From contig OY848925.1 of assembly GCA_963693285.1 (NCBI GenBank), forward strand, positions 2,086,932-2,150,931: a stretch of DNA of 64,000 nt. The letters run 5' to 3'. The position numbers and the translations under genes were made by a program. The notes beneath the pieces were generated by a model that did no database searches, was not told the origin of the DNA, and saw only the letters and a list, made by a program, of their open reading frames with translations. Origin of the DNA: Xestospongia muta. Taxonomy: Eukaryota; Porifera; Demospongiae; Haplosclerida; Petrosiidae. Within the stretch, counting starts at the first letter, position 1, and each line of letters opens with the position of its first letter. Below, one piece after another: positions 11,537 to 22,200 of the stretch.

Positions 11537-12215
11537 GCAGATCTGTCTAGAATGTGAGCCTTTGCCACACCTTGAACATTTGTGGTTAGTCCCTGACCTT
11601 TGTCTGGGATCTCCTTTGGGTGGTACTCTAAAGAGTATTCTTTTTTTAGAGGTTTTCCTTCACCTTAGTGTATCCACTGTCTTCTCGTCTCCCTCACCAC
11701 ACTTTAAAATCTCTTGTTGCTCACTACCTCACCATTTTCTTGGCTTTTTCCAGTATCAAGTCCGCGTCTATTTGCATCTGCTCTGATAACAAACTATTAT
11801 GAATACCGACCACAATTTTATCTCTGATCATTTCTTCTTTCATGGCTCGAAAGTTGCAGTTCTTGGACAGACCGTACAGACTGGTGATAAATTTCTCCCC
11901 CTTGCTCTGACTACCCTGATTAAATTTGGCGCACTCAAAAATAGTGTTTCTTCTGACCTGGAAGAAGGCATCAAATTTAGCAAGAACTGCTGTGTACAAT
12001 TTCCAGTCATCCTCAAAGATATTAGTTGAGGTAAGGGTATCTTCGGCATCTTCGCCCATACAATATAATAGCGTACTGACCTGTCTCTCATCAGGTTCAC
12101 CGGAGAGGCCAGAGGCTAGTCTGTACTGGTTGAATCTTTGTTTCCACTTCGACCACTGAGCAGGTGTCTTGAACGAGAATGGAGAAGGAGGCTCTAGTTG
12201 AATACTGGCGATTTT
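11537..12215 (-). pseudogene. Gag relic with CCHC zinc knuckle (nested Ty3 element)
   Basis: The frame starting after the primer site reads WSKWKQRFNQYRLASGLSG, then VSTLLYCMGEDAED, IFECAKFNQ and EEMIRDKIVVGI, typical of Ty3/gypsy capsid-like Gag, to a stop at 11724. Further on, 11537-11578 encodes CSRCGKGSHSRQIC, a perfect C-x2-C-x4-H-x4-C zinc knuckle of the nucleocapsid part. Stops or shifts separate the two parts. Confidence 0.85.
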
Positions 12216-12233
12216 AACCCACTCCTGACACTT
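12216..12233 (-). promoter_or_regulatory. Primer binding site relic of nested element
   Basis: Minus-strand GTGTCAGGAGTGGGTT follows the LTR end and differs from the tRNA-Leu primer site at 12497-12514 at about three positions. Both elements probably used the same tRNA family. Confidence 0.6.
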
Positions 12234-12387
12234 GTACTCAAAACACCTCTTTTTAACAAGAGAACAATGACCTTCCTTCTCTCCCAAAAACACATGATAA
12301 CATAACACAACTGAGCATGCTCAAATATTACAGTAACCACACAATAAGAATAACCATAAGATATATACACAGATCCAATCCATTACA
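12233..12387 (-). repeat. 5' LTR of nested Ty3 element
   Basis: About 155 bases from TGTAATGG to GAGTACA (minus strand), directly before the primer-site relic. Its last 36 bases (CTCTTGTTAAAAAGAGGTG and following) reappear with a few changes at 10046-10081, which fixes the LTR end. Confidence 0.6.
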
Positions 12388-12495
12388 TATATAATTTGAT
12401 TGTATATGTATTCTGATTCATTCTTGTTGTAAGAAATATATACCATTGTTGAACTGAGACTTGAACTCTAACATGCAGATTTTACCCATGTTACA
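12388..12495 (+). repeat. 5' LTR of outer Ty3 element, right piece
   Basis: Continues the LTR after the nested insertion. GTATTCTGATTCATTCTTG and TTGAACTGAGACTTGAACTC match the 3' LTR at about 15617-15680. It ends TTACA at 12495, directly before the primer binding site. Confidence 0.8.
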
Positions 12496-12496
12496 T

Positions 12497-12514
12497 TGGT
12501 GTCAGGAGTGGGAT
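12497..12514 (+). promoter_or_regulatory. Primer binding site, tRNA-Leu type
   Basis: TGGTGTCAGGAGTGGGAT, one base after the LTR end. Its complement ATCCCACTCCTGACACCA equals the 3' end of animal tRNA-Leu(CAG) plus CCA as I recall it. This indicates priming of minus-strand synthesis by tRNA-Leu. Confidence 0.75.
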
Positions 12515-12534
12515 GGTTACTTTCAACTTACCCC

Positions 12535-15418
12535 TTCCAGAGATTTTAACTTTAATCACTCCAATTTGACATCTTCAGAGAAGACACAGCTCCAAAATCT
12601 TTTGACTCAATTTCCCGATCTATTTGTGCCTAAAGGATGACCAGTTGGTTGAACACCAGCTGTCAAGCACTCGATTCCGACTGAAGTACAACTTGTGCAA
12701 CAAGCTCTATGAAGTATTCCTGAGGTACTCAAGGGTGTGGTTGATGCGAAAGTCACAAGAATACTTGAGCAAGAAGCGGTGAAACCCCAGTAGTAGCCCA
12801 TGGTCATTGTCCATTGTGATAGTAAGGAAGAAGGATGGCTCCTGACAGTTCTGTGTGGACTACCAAAACTCAATTCCATCATCTGTCAGGTCCCAAGGAT
12901 AGATGCCACTGTTGATTCTCTTGCAGGTGCTACCTACTTCATCACACTAGACCTTGCCTCCCACTACTGGCAGGTGGAGGTTGAAGAGCCAGACAAGGAA
13001 AAACAGCTTTTCAACTCCCAATAGCCATTTTGAATTCAATGTAACGCCATTTGGCTTTACCAATGCATTGGCCACATTCCACCACCTAATGGAATATGCT
13101 CTTGCTGGACTAATGGAGAAACAGTGCCTGATATATCTGGACGACATTTTGGTATTTATCAAATCATTTAAAGGGCATATTGAAAGGTTGACAAATATCT
13201 TACAAGTGCTGCGACAAGCAAGCTTAACACTAAAGCTCAACAAGTCTCACTTCATTCTAAAAGGAAAGTTAGTTACCTTGGACACATAGTATCTGCTGCA
13301 GGTGTTCGCCCAGACCCTTCAAAGCCTGAGGCAGTGTTTATATACCCAGTCTCAAACAATGTGAAGGAGCTCAGGCAGTTTTTAAGACTGGCCAACTACT
13401 ACCGCCAGTTTGCAGCTGATTATTTCATGGTTGCAGAATGACTCCATAAGCTCCTGACAAAGGAAAATGGCTTTCTTTAGGATTCCAAATGCCAAAATGT
13501 TCTCAATGAGCTCAAACACAGACTAGTGAGCGCACCCATCCTTGCATTCCCAGATTTCAGCCAGCAATTTTTATTGTACATTGATGCATCATATTCGACT
13601 ATAGGGGGAGTACTGAGCCAGAATCAGGATGGCAAAGAACGAATGATAATGTACTGGAGCAGACAATTGCAAAAGGTGGAATGAAACTACTCTACAATTG
13701 AAAAGGAAGCATTTGATGCAGTAGCAGCTATCAAGGAGTTCTACCCATTACCTGTATGGCTTTAACTTTAAGCTGGTTACTGACCATAATCGCTGACATC
13801 ACTAAAAGGTCTGAAAGACATCGGAGGACATCTCTCAACATGGATGATTTTCCTGGAACAATTTGATTTTCAATTTGAGTACAAACCAGGGAGGAGTCAT
13901 GGTAATGCTGATGCCATGTCCAGGCAACCCTCTACAGACAATATGAGAATGACCCAGCTTGTACCAGTGATCAAAGCACTTGAAGAAGAGAAACCACTAC
14001 CTGCAAGTTCAGCCCCTGAACTATGTAAAACCTTTATCCAAAATGGACTTTTGTGCCAGAAATTTCAATCCTTCTCCCCTATGGCCAAAACACAACCAGT
14101 GATCCCCAGTAATAAGAAAGCAACAGTCCTACAACAGCTCCTTGACAATGCAGGTCATCTTGGTTGCGGAAAACAACTGAGAGTTTGAAGGAGTGATTCC
14201 ACTAGCCGGGATATGAACCAGATATTGAGAAATGAGTATGAGAATGCCAGCAATGTCAGCAACACAATGCTCCACAACCCAAACCACAAGTGCCACTTGG
14301 AACTATTAAGTCTACCTGGCCCTTTGAAAAGATATCCTGGGATATTATGGGACCTTTACCCACCTTTTCAAAAGGAAAGAAGTACATCTTAGTTGTGACT
14401 GGCATTTTTAGCAAGTGGGTTGAAGCCTTTGGCTTTTAGACAACAGACACAGAAACCTTGGCTACAGTGTTGGTTAATGAAATTATTTGTCAATGTGGAG
14501 TACCTTCCAGCCTTTATAGTGACCAAGGAGCTAACTTTAAAAGTCAAGTCATTTCATCTCTCTACAGAAATCCAGGAATTGGGTGTACACAAACCACAGC
14601 ATATCACCCTCATGGGAATGGAAAAGTCGAACATTTCAATCATACCTTGGAAGCAATGCTAGCCAAGTTAGTGAAGGAGAACCAAAAAGATTGGGATCTA
14701 CATATCCCCAAGGTATTATTTTCATACAGAACCACCCTTTATGAGTCTACAGGTTATTGTCCTTATCAAGTTAATTTTGGATGATCACCAAACCCTCCAG
14801 TAGATGTAATGCTAGGCAGGGTTCCCTTACCAGGAGAAGGAGAGGAGAATGAAATTCCTGAGTTTGTAGAAGATGTAAACCGTTCACTAAAATGAGTGCA
14901 TGATGATGTAAGATGGAAACTAAACAAAGCACACCAAAGGAACAAATCATAATATGATGAGAAAGTCACTGGCAACAACCTCACTGTAGGAGACAGAGTT
15001 TGGCTCTATGTCCCTACTTTAATGCAGGGATGAACAAGGAAACTGTCTTAATTGTGGCAATAATCGACAGGGTTGGTGTTGTGACCTACCAGATACAGTT
15101 AATTGGATCTTCAAAGACATTGGTAGTGCATAGGAATAGACTAAAGCTCTTCTACTGTGACCCACAGGGCAAAGCCAGCAAGAAGCAACCTACACCTGCC
15201 CCACAAAGTGGGGAAGTGAAACAGCTTGCCCTAACCCAACTTCTCCACCACCCACCCCAATGTCAAACCTAACATATGTGGAAGTTGTTGCAAACCAACA
15301 AGAAACTCGATCAGCTGGAGGATACATAACCTCATCAGATGAACTATCCATTAGGATAGAAAGACCACAACGTAATCTGCAACCCCCAGTGCATTACGAA
15401 AATTATATTATTCACTGA
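12535..15418 (+). pseudogene. Broken pol of outer Ty3 element (RT, RNase H, integrase)
   Basis: Several frames together give a Ty3/gypsy pol. Reverse transcriptase: LLTQFPDLFVPKG near 12600, then ITLDLASHYWQVEVEE (about 12937-12985), FGFTNALATF and the catalytic YLDD (about 13134-13145). RNase H: YIDASYSTIGGVLSQ near 13577, with EYKPGRSHGNADAMSR at 13877-13924. Integrase: a zinc-binding relic after GHLGCGKQ near 14155, catalytic-core segments SWDIMGPLPTF (about 14337), YSDQGANFKSQV (about 14515) and HPHGNGKVEHFNHTLEA (about 14607-14655). A C-terminal tail has LIGSSKTLVVHRNRLK at about 15100 and a RPQRN motif before 15418. In-frame stops occur in every domain. It resembles the K02A2.6-like retroelements common in invertebrates. 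Confidence 0.88.
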
Positions 15419-15458
15419 CTTTGTTACTTTGCTACTGATTTTTTGTGAGGACACATAA

Positions 15459-15473
15459 AGTAGAGGGGGAATG
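15459..15473 (+). promoter_or_regulatory. Polypurine tract of outer Ty3 element
   Basis: AAGTAGAGGGGGAATGG-like purine run directly before the 3' LTR, in the position expected for the plus-strand primer of an LTR retrotransposon. Confidence 0.6.
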
Positions 15474-15474
15474 G

Positions 15475-15706
15475 TGTAGTGTATGTACTGTATTACTTTA
15501 TCTCTAAGATTGTTGTTTTTTACTGTATTACTTTATCTCTAAGTTGTTTATTTATTTGTGTGATCATTGCTTCTAGAACATTCCATCATCTTTTTATATA
15601 TATAACCCAACTGTGTATGTATTCTGATTCATTTTTGTTGTAAGAAATATATACAATTGTTGAACTGAGACTTGAACTCTAACCTGTGGATTTTACTCAC
15701 ATTACA
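15475..15706 (+). repeat. 3' LTR of outer Ty3 element
   Basis: 232 bases from TGTAGTG to TTACA. It contains a tandem duplication of a segment including TACTGTATTACTTTATCTC (about 15487 and 15523) that is absent from the 5' LTR. The TA-rich TTTTTATATATATA near 15592 may be the LTR core promoter. It is followed by the target duplication TATC. Confidence 0.85.
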
Positions 15707-18356
15707 TATCTATTATAAAATACAATTAATTTACTACATATTTCTGATAATATTTAATAATGTTCTAATGATCATGAGTTGTATATTAACTATACTGTTT
15801 AGACATACTAATTCTGTTACTTCACATCTTATTCATTATTGTCTTTTGTGTTGCTATATACAAGACTACTTCTGTATGTCATAAAAGATATGTAATAGAG
15901 TGACCCTAAACCCTTGATATTAGGTCTAAACCTGATGTCAACCCCTCCATATGTATAATATTTAACCATTTCTGACCCTTTGATTTTTAATCTGTGACAG
16001 CTGTTTCTTAATTGTAATGTATGATTGAACCCCTTTGAGTTTATTATATAATTGTTAACCCTGTGCATCAGTTGAACATGTCAGAATTATTAACCCCTTT
16101 GTTTTTTGATAACCCACTGTTTCTGTCATATAAGGCAAAACTGTTAGCTTTGTTGTGTCTTTCATAATTCTGAATTGTTAAACCATCTATGTCTGTCATT
16201 TAATTCTAAATTGTTTCCCTCTTTGTCTATTACATAATTCTGACATGTTGTGTCTGTTTACAATCCTAAATTGTTAACCACCTTGTGTCTGTGACCATTT
16301 TATATCTATTCCCTAAGTCCCAAAGTGTTAAGTAACCATCTGTGTGTAATTCAGAATTGTTAACCTGAATTGTTGCCTCTGTGTCTGTGCTAATGTCTTT
16401 TGTAATAATCATGAACTGTTAAAATGCAGAATTGTTAACCTTAATTATATATCTGTTGTATAATACTGATATGTCAATAAGAAGCCCCTTGTGTCTTTTG
16501 TGTAATCCTGAATTCATAGCCCTTTGTGACTGCCATATAATCCCAATATTCTTTAACTCTTGTCATATAATTCCAGAACATGGAACTACTATTTTTCTCA
16601 TTTTTAGCCCTCCCTGCTTGATCTTTGAAACAACAAATTATGTTGAAGTTATCCTTAGAGAATGAGAGGGTAGAAGGGTGGGGGATGGCAATACAATACT
16701 ACCTCCACATGCAATGTCACCTGAAGCATCATAGTTACCGTATGATATAGTGAATGTACTGTTGATCCTCGGCTCATTCTCTTTAACTATGAACATTGTC
16801 ATACAGTAGTTCTCTAAAATTTACTGTAATAGATGTGTTGAGAAAATAATTTTAAACAGTGAATTTTAGAGGTCAATTACCTTCACTTTAATAATTATCC
16901 TAACAAAACAGAATGCAGTAGTGTAGGCATCCTGTAGTATTTGATAGAGTATTCATTGCGTTTTTAAAGCTAAGAGATATAAATGCTGATATATAATTGA
17001 AAATTATATGTTTTAGATTGGAGGTATGACAGTATTGTGATAAATTCACTTTCTTATTTCCTTAGGATAATTATTTAATTATTACTTTAGTGTATTTTAT
17101 TTTCATTACTACTGTAGGATTGTGAATCAACTATGAACTATATTTGATTCTGTAAATTCACAATTATCAATCCTTTAATTAAATGTGTTTATATCATAAT
17201 TATTGTACATGAATAGAATCTGTAAGGAAAAAAGTGTGATCAGTAAATATTTTAGACTCCATCCATTCATTCATCAGTCAAATCCCAAATCTACATGAAG
17301 TATTGATCACTTTCAGTCAATATACACATCACACTACAATACAGTTTCAATTTACAGATATGATATCATAAGAAAGGTAATATATACTTGCTGAAGGCTC
17401 AACACTGATAATGAAGTTTCCTTGGTAGCACCAACAAATGGAAAAAGTATATCAACCAGAGTAACAAGAGATCTTTGTCAGCTCAAAATTTCTTTTCATT
17501 CTATTACCTTAACCTTCTCCTTCATATATACCTATTATGACTTCAATATCACCATTATATGAGGGTAAGGAAGATAAAAGGTCCAAATCACAAGAATGTT
17601 GAGGAGACTGGATTTCATAATTTGAGACCTCGTTGTTTTCTGGACTTCTCATTGAAGTAACTATGTACTATTAATATTATACCTGTGCTATATTCTTGCT
17701 TGTATAATAATAGACTTACTTATAGAGTATTGTGTTATAAATTTTGTTAACTGTTTAATTATCCATGTCACTATAGTAATATTATAACAATATTACTATA
17801 AATTTGTAATTTTAGTGATAAGCAAGTAATGACATCTTTTCAAAGGTCTGTCTTCTTTCTTGTCGTCTTTCAATACTATTATACATACCAAACACAATTG
17901 TAGCTATAGAATGTCTTTGTTCAGAAATGTTGGGCATCTCAAGACTATATTGGTAATTGACATGCTGTGCTAATCATTCATGCAGACATTATCTACTTTG
18001 ATTTTGTCTCAGATGTTAACACCAAGCTGGATATCTTCTCAATGACAACTACATTAAATTCTATATCTTAATAAATTTACAATCTCCCATTTAATTTAAT
18101 TGAAGTATAAGCTCTTACTTCCATTCCTAAAGTAACCTAGTTTTATGGAGAAGGGTGGTAGGAACAACAAATTTATTTCCTTCAACTATTATAACAATTT
18201 ATGAATGTTTGAATAATGAGAATTAATTTTATAAATAAAACTGCAAACAATATATAAACAAACTCAAACCTCACTAACTAAAAATCATATGCGCACAACA
18301 AAAAGACACAATATTATTTCTAATGCTGTTTACTTAATATGTCAATTATCTGGTTT
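15707..18356. other. Intergenic with minisatellite-like array; duplicated 3' flank
   Basis: No gene supported. It contains a degenerate repeat array (16080-16575, listed separately). From about 17640 to 18356 the sequence matches the region after the second receptor gene (about 23040-23728), and part of it also matches 41440-41802. It is therefore the duplicated 3' flank of the receptor family. Confidence 0.6.
16080..16575. repeat. Degenerate tandem array, unit about 30-40 bp
   Basis: Imperfect units built from AATTGTTAACC, then TGTGTCTGT, then a TATAATCCTGAATTG-like phrase recur across this stretch. Unit length varies and each copy has substitutions. The same units occur at 39535-39965. Confidence 0.7.
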
Positions 18357-21300
18357 CTAATCTTCATACTGAAAAGAATCCTCATACCTCAGCAATGGAC
18401 TAGTTTCAGATTCTTTCTTAATCTTCCTTACCACTTTAGTCTTTATAATAAGTTGACAATGTTGTATACACTTCCTGATACATCGAAGACGACTCATTGA
18501 TATATACATGTGATACATTAAGATGATAAGATAAGTAATGGAGCAGAGAACAATCTCTAGTGTTGTCATAATAGCATTAGCTGTAGTGTTCTCTGATGAG
18601 ATGTAAGAAAGAGATGTGATGAAATTGATCAACAAAAGTACCATAAACCACAAATCTAGTGCATTTAATATCTTGTTCTTATATGGCATAACAATAGCTT
18701 GTACAATAGTAAATGAACCCAATATAAATATCAACAGTAACAGTTGTAGAGTCATGTTGTTACCTTGAAGAACAGCAATGACAATATAGATGAGAGAGAG
18801 TACAACCAATCTTAAACCAAACCAGTATCTTAGCTTCTCTTTGTAAGGTCCATGAATTGCATCAATAAATGGACGAAAATACTTGACAATGAAACGACTC
18901 CTCAACATTTTAACTCCAAATAATCCAATTAATGTAAAAGGTATGATGAAGAAAGACAGCACTGCAATACTCACACATAATAAAACAATGTGGTAAGGAT
19001 TGTGGCCATATAGAACACTGCCATCTCTAAACCAAACCAGTAATTCACCAATACTATTAGTGCTATTAAAATGAATATATGCTGGTGTGAGAACAATTAA
19101 TGATATGGATAACAGATCTGAATATGAGATGTACATCAATGTTACAAGTACTTGTACAGAGGACCCAACAACGAGGTTAGCAATCCTTGTAGAACGTTGA
19201 CTTAAGAGAATAATGACAACAACTATTAACCAAAAATAAAGTGGAAAAAAATACAATATACCAGTCTTGCCTAGCTCATTGAGATTACTTGTTATACATA
19301 CTGGTATGTTCCATTGATATTTGACTGAAGTCAGCAAGTACACCATATATTGTAGAGCTTTATTGGGGATTGACAAGTCAGATGATGGTATGACAGCTGG
19401 CCAGATAATATTTAGCCAAAAAATGAAACTTCCTAGTGTTCCCAAGTCAATAGTCAGTCTCAAACTAAACAACACTAATACATACACTATACCACCCAGT
19501 ATACCAAATATTATAGCAAGTGCAGTATGTTGTGTATTAGAACATTTATAACAATCAGTACTACCTAAGACAACACTGTAGCCCTCCTTACATTGACCAC
19601 ATAGCCATCCCATACGATTTCCTCTACAAATAATGTCAGCTTGCATTATATTGATAGTTGTGTTTGGTAGACAATATCCAGGAGGACAGTGTTCAGTGTA
19701 ACCAACAATGTTTCCATTATCAACAACCCCCAGCCATGATTGAGGTAGAATATAAACAGATGTAGTATCAATATCACATTGTGTAATACCAAACCTTGCC
19801 AGAAATGAACTACACACACATGCTTTGGCCTTACTATTGTGTACAAATCCTAGTGGACAGGTTTGTGGAACCAGTATGATTGAAGATGTAGGAATGTATC
19901 CCAAGACCTCAAAATGTAAATGCATTATTTTACTGCAATTTTCCTGGAATATTGTAAAATTTAATAGTGTACAACTGTTGCTGTAGACAGATTGAATCTG
20001 TTGCTCAAATGGCAGCAGATATGTGATGTCATATGTCCATTCATAACTCTTATTGTTATGCCACCATTTTCCAACTTTGGTTAACCTGGCAAAAATTTGA
20101 GCATAAGTAGGATTTCCATTCAAATCAAATGCTCTCAAACCAATTGTAATTGTTTTACCTGGATACACTTTGATCTGAGTATCATTAGTTGAACCATTGA
20201 TTCCACAAACATGTGTGCTCACAGCTACTGATGATATTTCTCCATTATCATTGGTATCCTCTCCTTTGAAGTGAAACAATTTGTTATATAAGTCACTGGA
20301 ATTGACTTCTTTTAAGTACAACTGTTGACATTCATAAAGTGGAGACACATAAATAGAGTTACCAGCAAGAATAGCACTGTTTTGTTTAAAAATCATTTTG
20401 GCTTTTAGTTCTGAAATATTTTCACTCACTACTTGAATAGCACAAAGTGGGTTTCTATTTGGAAGATTTCTGTCCATATGAGAGTAAATTGCACCACCAT
20501 AAAAGGTAGCACTATTGTTTATGAAAGAAGCATTAGTAGATTGATGAATAAAGAGATGTGATAATGAATCGAGTCGAATAGCAGCTCCATGACTAGCTTT
20601 GTTGTTATAGAAAACCATTGTACCATTCAAATGAATGTCACTGTTGTATGCTTGTATTACTGAGCTTGTTGAAGAATTGAAAGCATTTTTATCACCATTG
20701 ATGTAAACAGTAGCTGTGTTTACAAAAACCAAATTACCAGCATTTAAAGTTGTGTTTACTGAATAGTTTAATGTTTCAAACATAACAACTGATTGTAAAA
20801 CTAAGTGCAAATTTTTAAACTGACATGTATGGCCCTTAATTGTTTCTGCGAGAATAAGTGGATTACGCACTCCAACATAAAATTGTTCATAATTTAAATG
20901 AGATATGTGAATTCCAATTTTTTTAGACACATGTGAAGACGTAAGAGCATAAAAAATTGAGTGATTGTATTGATTTGAAGTGTACAAATTGAAGTCATTA
21001 TTATTAATTTGATATGGATTGTGGCTATCATGCACATAGCTGTTAACAATTGTTATGATGTTCCATGGATTATCAGATGCTCGTTCAAAGCAAGAATTCA
21101 AAGTTATTGTTGTTGTTACAATGCAACCAATCAAAGCTGAACTTCTGATAGTACGAACATCGTGATGAATATCAGACTTTTTAATTGTAACAGAAGTTTT
21201 TGCTATTGGTGCATCACTAAATATAAATGCTAAACCATCAAAGACACCACCTCTATCTATATACCAAAGTGAATGAGACAAAAGTACACTAACATTGTAA

Positions 21301-22109
21301 TCCCCTTGACTAAATATAACTGTCATACCAGCTGCAAAAGCACTGATTGCTTTAGGCTTCTCAGTATGAACTTTAGCAGCATTTGCTATATCACTATATG
21401 GTACTAAGTTTACATTCCCTTGTATAGTCACATTGTTTAGTACTACATGTCCTCCCAATACTTCCACTCTGTTGTCCAAATTACTAAAATACAATATAAG
21501 TCCTGATCCACCACAACTTGGAAGTGGATTTATAGAACACTGCCCACTGCCAGAAGAAGAACTAATGTTGATATTTGTAACGGTTGTGTTTTTATTAGGA
21601 TTAATTAGAAGAATAGCAAAACCATAATAATAGTTAATATTTACCCCAAATATTGTGATATCAGAGGAATAACTGATAAATAATGTTACTGACTGATCCT
21701 CATGAAAGTAAAAAGCTGTATCATTAGGATAGAGGATACTAGTTGATGGCATTGGTCCTCCACATTGTGTTATGTGTACATTTTCAATCACTAATCTACT
21801 AACATTATAGAAACCAAAGCCAACAGATACATAACTATTATTATGGTGACTGCAAGTAATAGTTGCCATGGCTTCTGATGTACTACGTATGGTAATATTT
21901 GATGTGTTACTAACCAGACAAAAGGAACTTGAAGACAGGATGTGTTGTATATTAGAGGAGAGGAGTAGCTGAGTGTCTGGTAGAAGAGAGTGATCTGGAT
22001 CACAAAGATAATTATTCAGATCATCAGGTTCTGTTAATGAAATACTGTGAGAGAGAATTACTGGTAAATTAGATACTATTAACACCAACCATAGTACAAG
22101 AGCCATCAT
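18357..22109 (-). CDS. Beta-helix/Cys-rich/multi-TM receptor-like protein, copy 1 (1250 aa)
   Basis: Single uninterrupted exon. Signal peptide about residues 1-20. Residues about 45-640 form a Ser/Thr/Asn-rich extracellular region with many N-glycosylation sites and short repeats of the FxxN...GGAI type (FINNSATFYGGAI near 529-541, MVFYNNKASHGAAI near 498-511, MIFKQNSAILAGNSI near 572-586), as in parallel beta-helix proteins and chlamydial Pmp proteins. A Cys-rich neck follows at 751-856 (CPPGYC, CRGNRMGWLCGQCKEGYS, CYKC). About 8-9 hydrophobic segments follow (about 862-883, 888-907, 951-970, 979-1010, 1041-1066, 1098-1117, 1120-1141, 1152-1172, 1180-1203). Between them lies FRPFIDAIHGPYKEKLRYWF, resembling TRP-like membrane domains of unicellular eukaryotes. 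The cytosolic tail ends ETSPLLRYEDSFQYED, an acidic dileucine sorting motif. Function unknown; a cell-surface recognition or sensory receptor is my inference. Confidence 0.85.
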   Translation of the reverse strand: MMALVLWLVLIVSNLPVILSHSISLTEPDDLNNYLCDPDHSLLPDTQLLLSSNIQHILSSSSFCLVSNTSNITIRSTSEAMATITCSHHNNSYVSVGFGFYNVSRLVIENVHITQCGGPMPSTSILYPNDTAFYFHEDQSVTLFISYSSDITIFGVNINYYYGFAILLINPNKNTTVTNINISSSSGSGQCSINPLPSCGGSGLILYFSNLDNRVEVLGGHVVLNNVTIQGNVNLVPYSDIANAAKVHTEKPKAISAFAAGMTVIFSQGDYNVSVLLSHSLWYIDRGGVFDGLAFIFSDAPIAKTSVTIKKSDIHHDVRTIRSSALIGCIVTTTITLNSCFERASDNPWNIITIVNSYVHDSHNPYQINNNDFNLYTSNQYNHSIFYALTSSHVSKKIGIHISHLNYEQFYVGVRNPLILAETIKGHTCQFKNLHLVLQSVVMFETLNYSVNTTLNAGNLVFVNTATVYINGDKNAFNSSTSSVIQAYNSDIHLNGTMVFYNNKASHGAAIRLDSLSHLFIHQSTNASFINNSATFYGGAIYSHMDRNLPNRNPLCAIQVVSENISELKAKMIFKQNSAILAGNSIYVSPLYECQQLYLKEVNSSDLYNKLFHFKGEDTNDNGEISSVAVSTHVCGINGSTNDTQIKVYPGKTITIGLRAFDLNGNPTYAQIFARLTKVGKWWHNNKSYEWTYDITYLLPFEQQIQSVYSNSCTLLNFTIFQENCSKIMHLHFEVLGYIPTSSIILVPQTCPLGFVHNSKAKACVCSSFLARFGITQCDIDTTSVYILPQSWLGVVDNGNIVGYTEHCPPGYCLPNTTINIMQADIICRGNRMGWLCGQCKEGYSVVLGSTDCYKCSNTQHTALAIIFGILGGIVYVLVLFSLRLTIDLGTLGSFIFWLNIIWPAVIPSSDLSIPNKALQYMVYLLTSVKYQWNIPVCITSNLNELGKTGILYFFPLYFWLIVVVIILLSQRSTRIANLVVGSSVQVLVTLMYISYSDLLSISLIVLTPAYIHFNSTNSIGELLVWFRDGSVLYGHNPYHIVLLCVSIAVLSFFIIPFTLIGLFGVKMLRSRFIVKYFRPFIDAIHGPYKEKLRYWFGLRLVVLSLIYIVIAVLQGNNMTLQLLLLIFILGSFTIVQAIVMPYKNKILNALDLWFMVLLLINFITSLSYISSENTTANAIMTTLEIVLCSITYLIILMYHMYISMSRLRCIRKCIQHCQLIIKTKVVRKIKKESETSPLLRYEDSFQYED

Positions 22110-22200
22110 TTAGTGATCTAACGACTAGAAAATGATTGGTTGATTTAACGAATATATATGGTCATACAGGTTGCATATTTGAAGCAAATTTATGATGCAA

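Larger units (their letters stand above)
10034..12387 (-). mobile_element. Decayed Ty3/gypsy element nested in the 5' LTR (minus strand)
   Basis: It lies between the two halves of the outer 5' LTR. Read on the minus strand it has an LTR at about 12387-12233, a primer site at about 12233-12216 resembling that of the outer element, gag with a zinc knuckle, a protease relic, and reverse transcriptase/RNase H relics. Integrase and almost all of the 3' LTR are missing. Only about 36 bases of LTR end remain at 10046-10081, fused to RNase H. The left edge is uncertain by about 12 bases. Because it interrupts the outer element it inserted later. Confidence 0.82.
9940..15706 (+). mobile_element. Decayed Ty3/gypsy LTR retrotransposon (outer element)
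   Basis: The element is bounded by LTRs beginning TGTAGTGTATG and ending TTACA, and flanked by a 4-bp target duplication TATC (9936-9939 and 15707-15710). The 5' LTR is split by a second, minus-strand element. After the 5' LTR come an 18-nt primer binding site and pol relics in the order reverse transcriptase, RNase H, integrase, which is Ty3/gypsy order. Gag and protease are missing, so an internal deletion preceded or accompanied decay. Many stops and frameshifts break the pol region; the element is dead. Confidence 0.9.
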
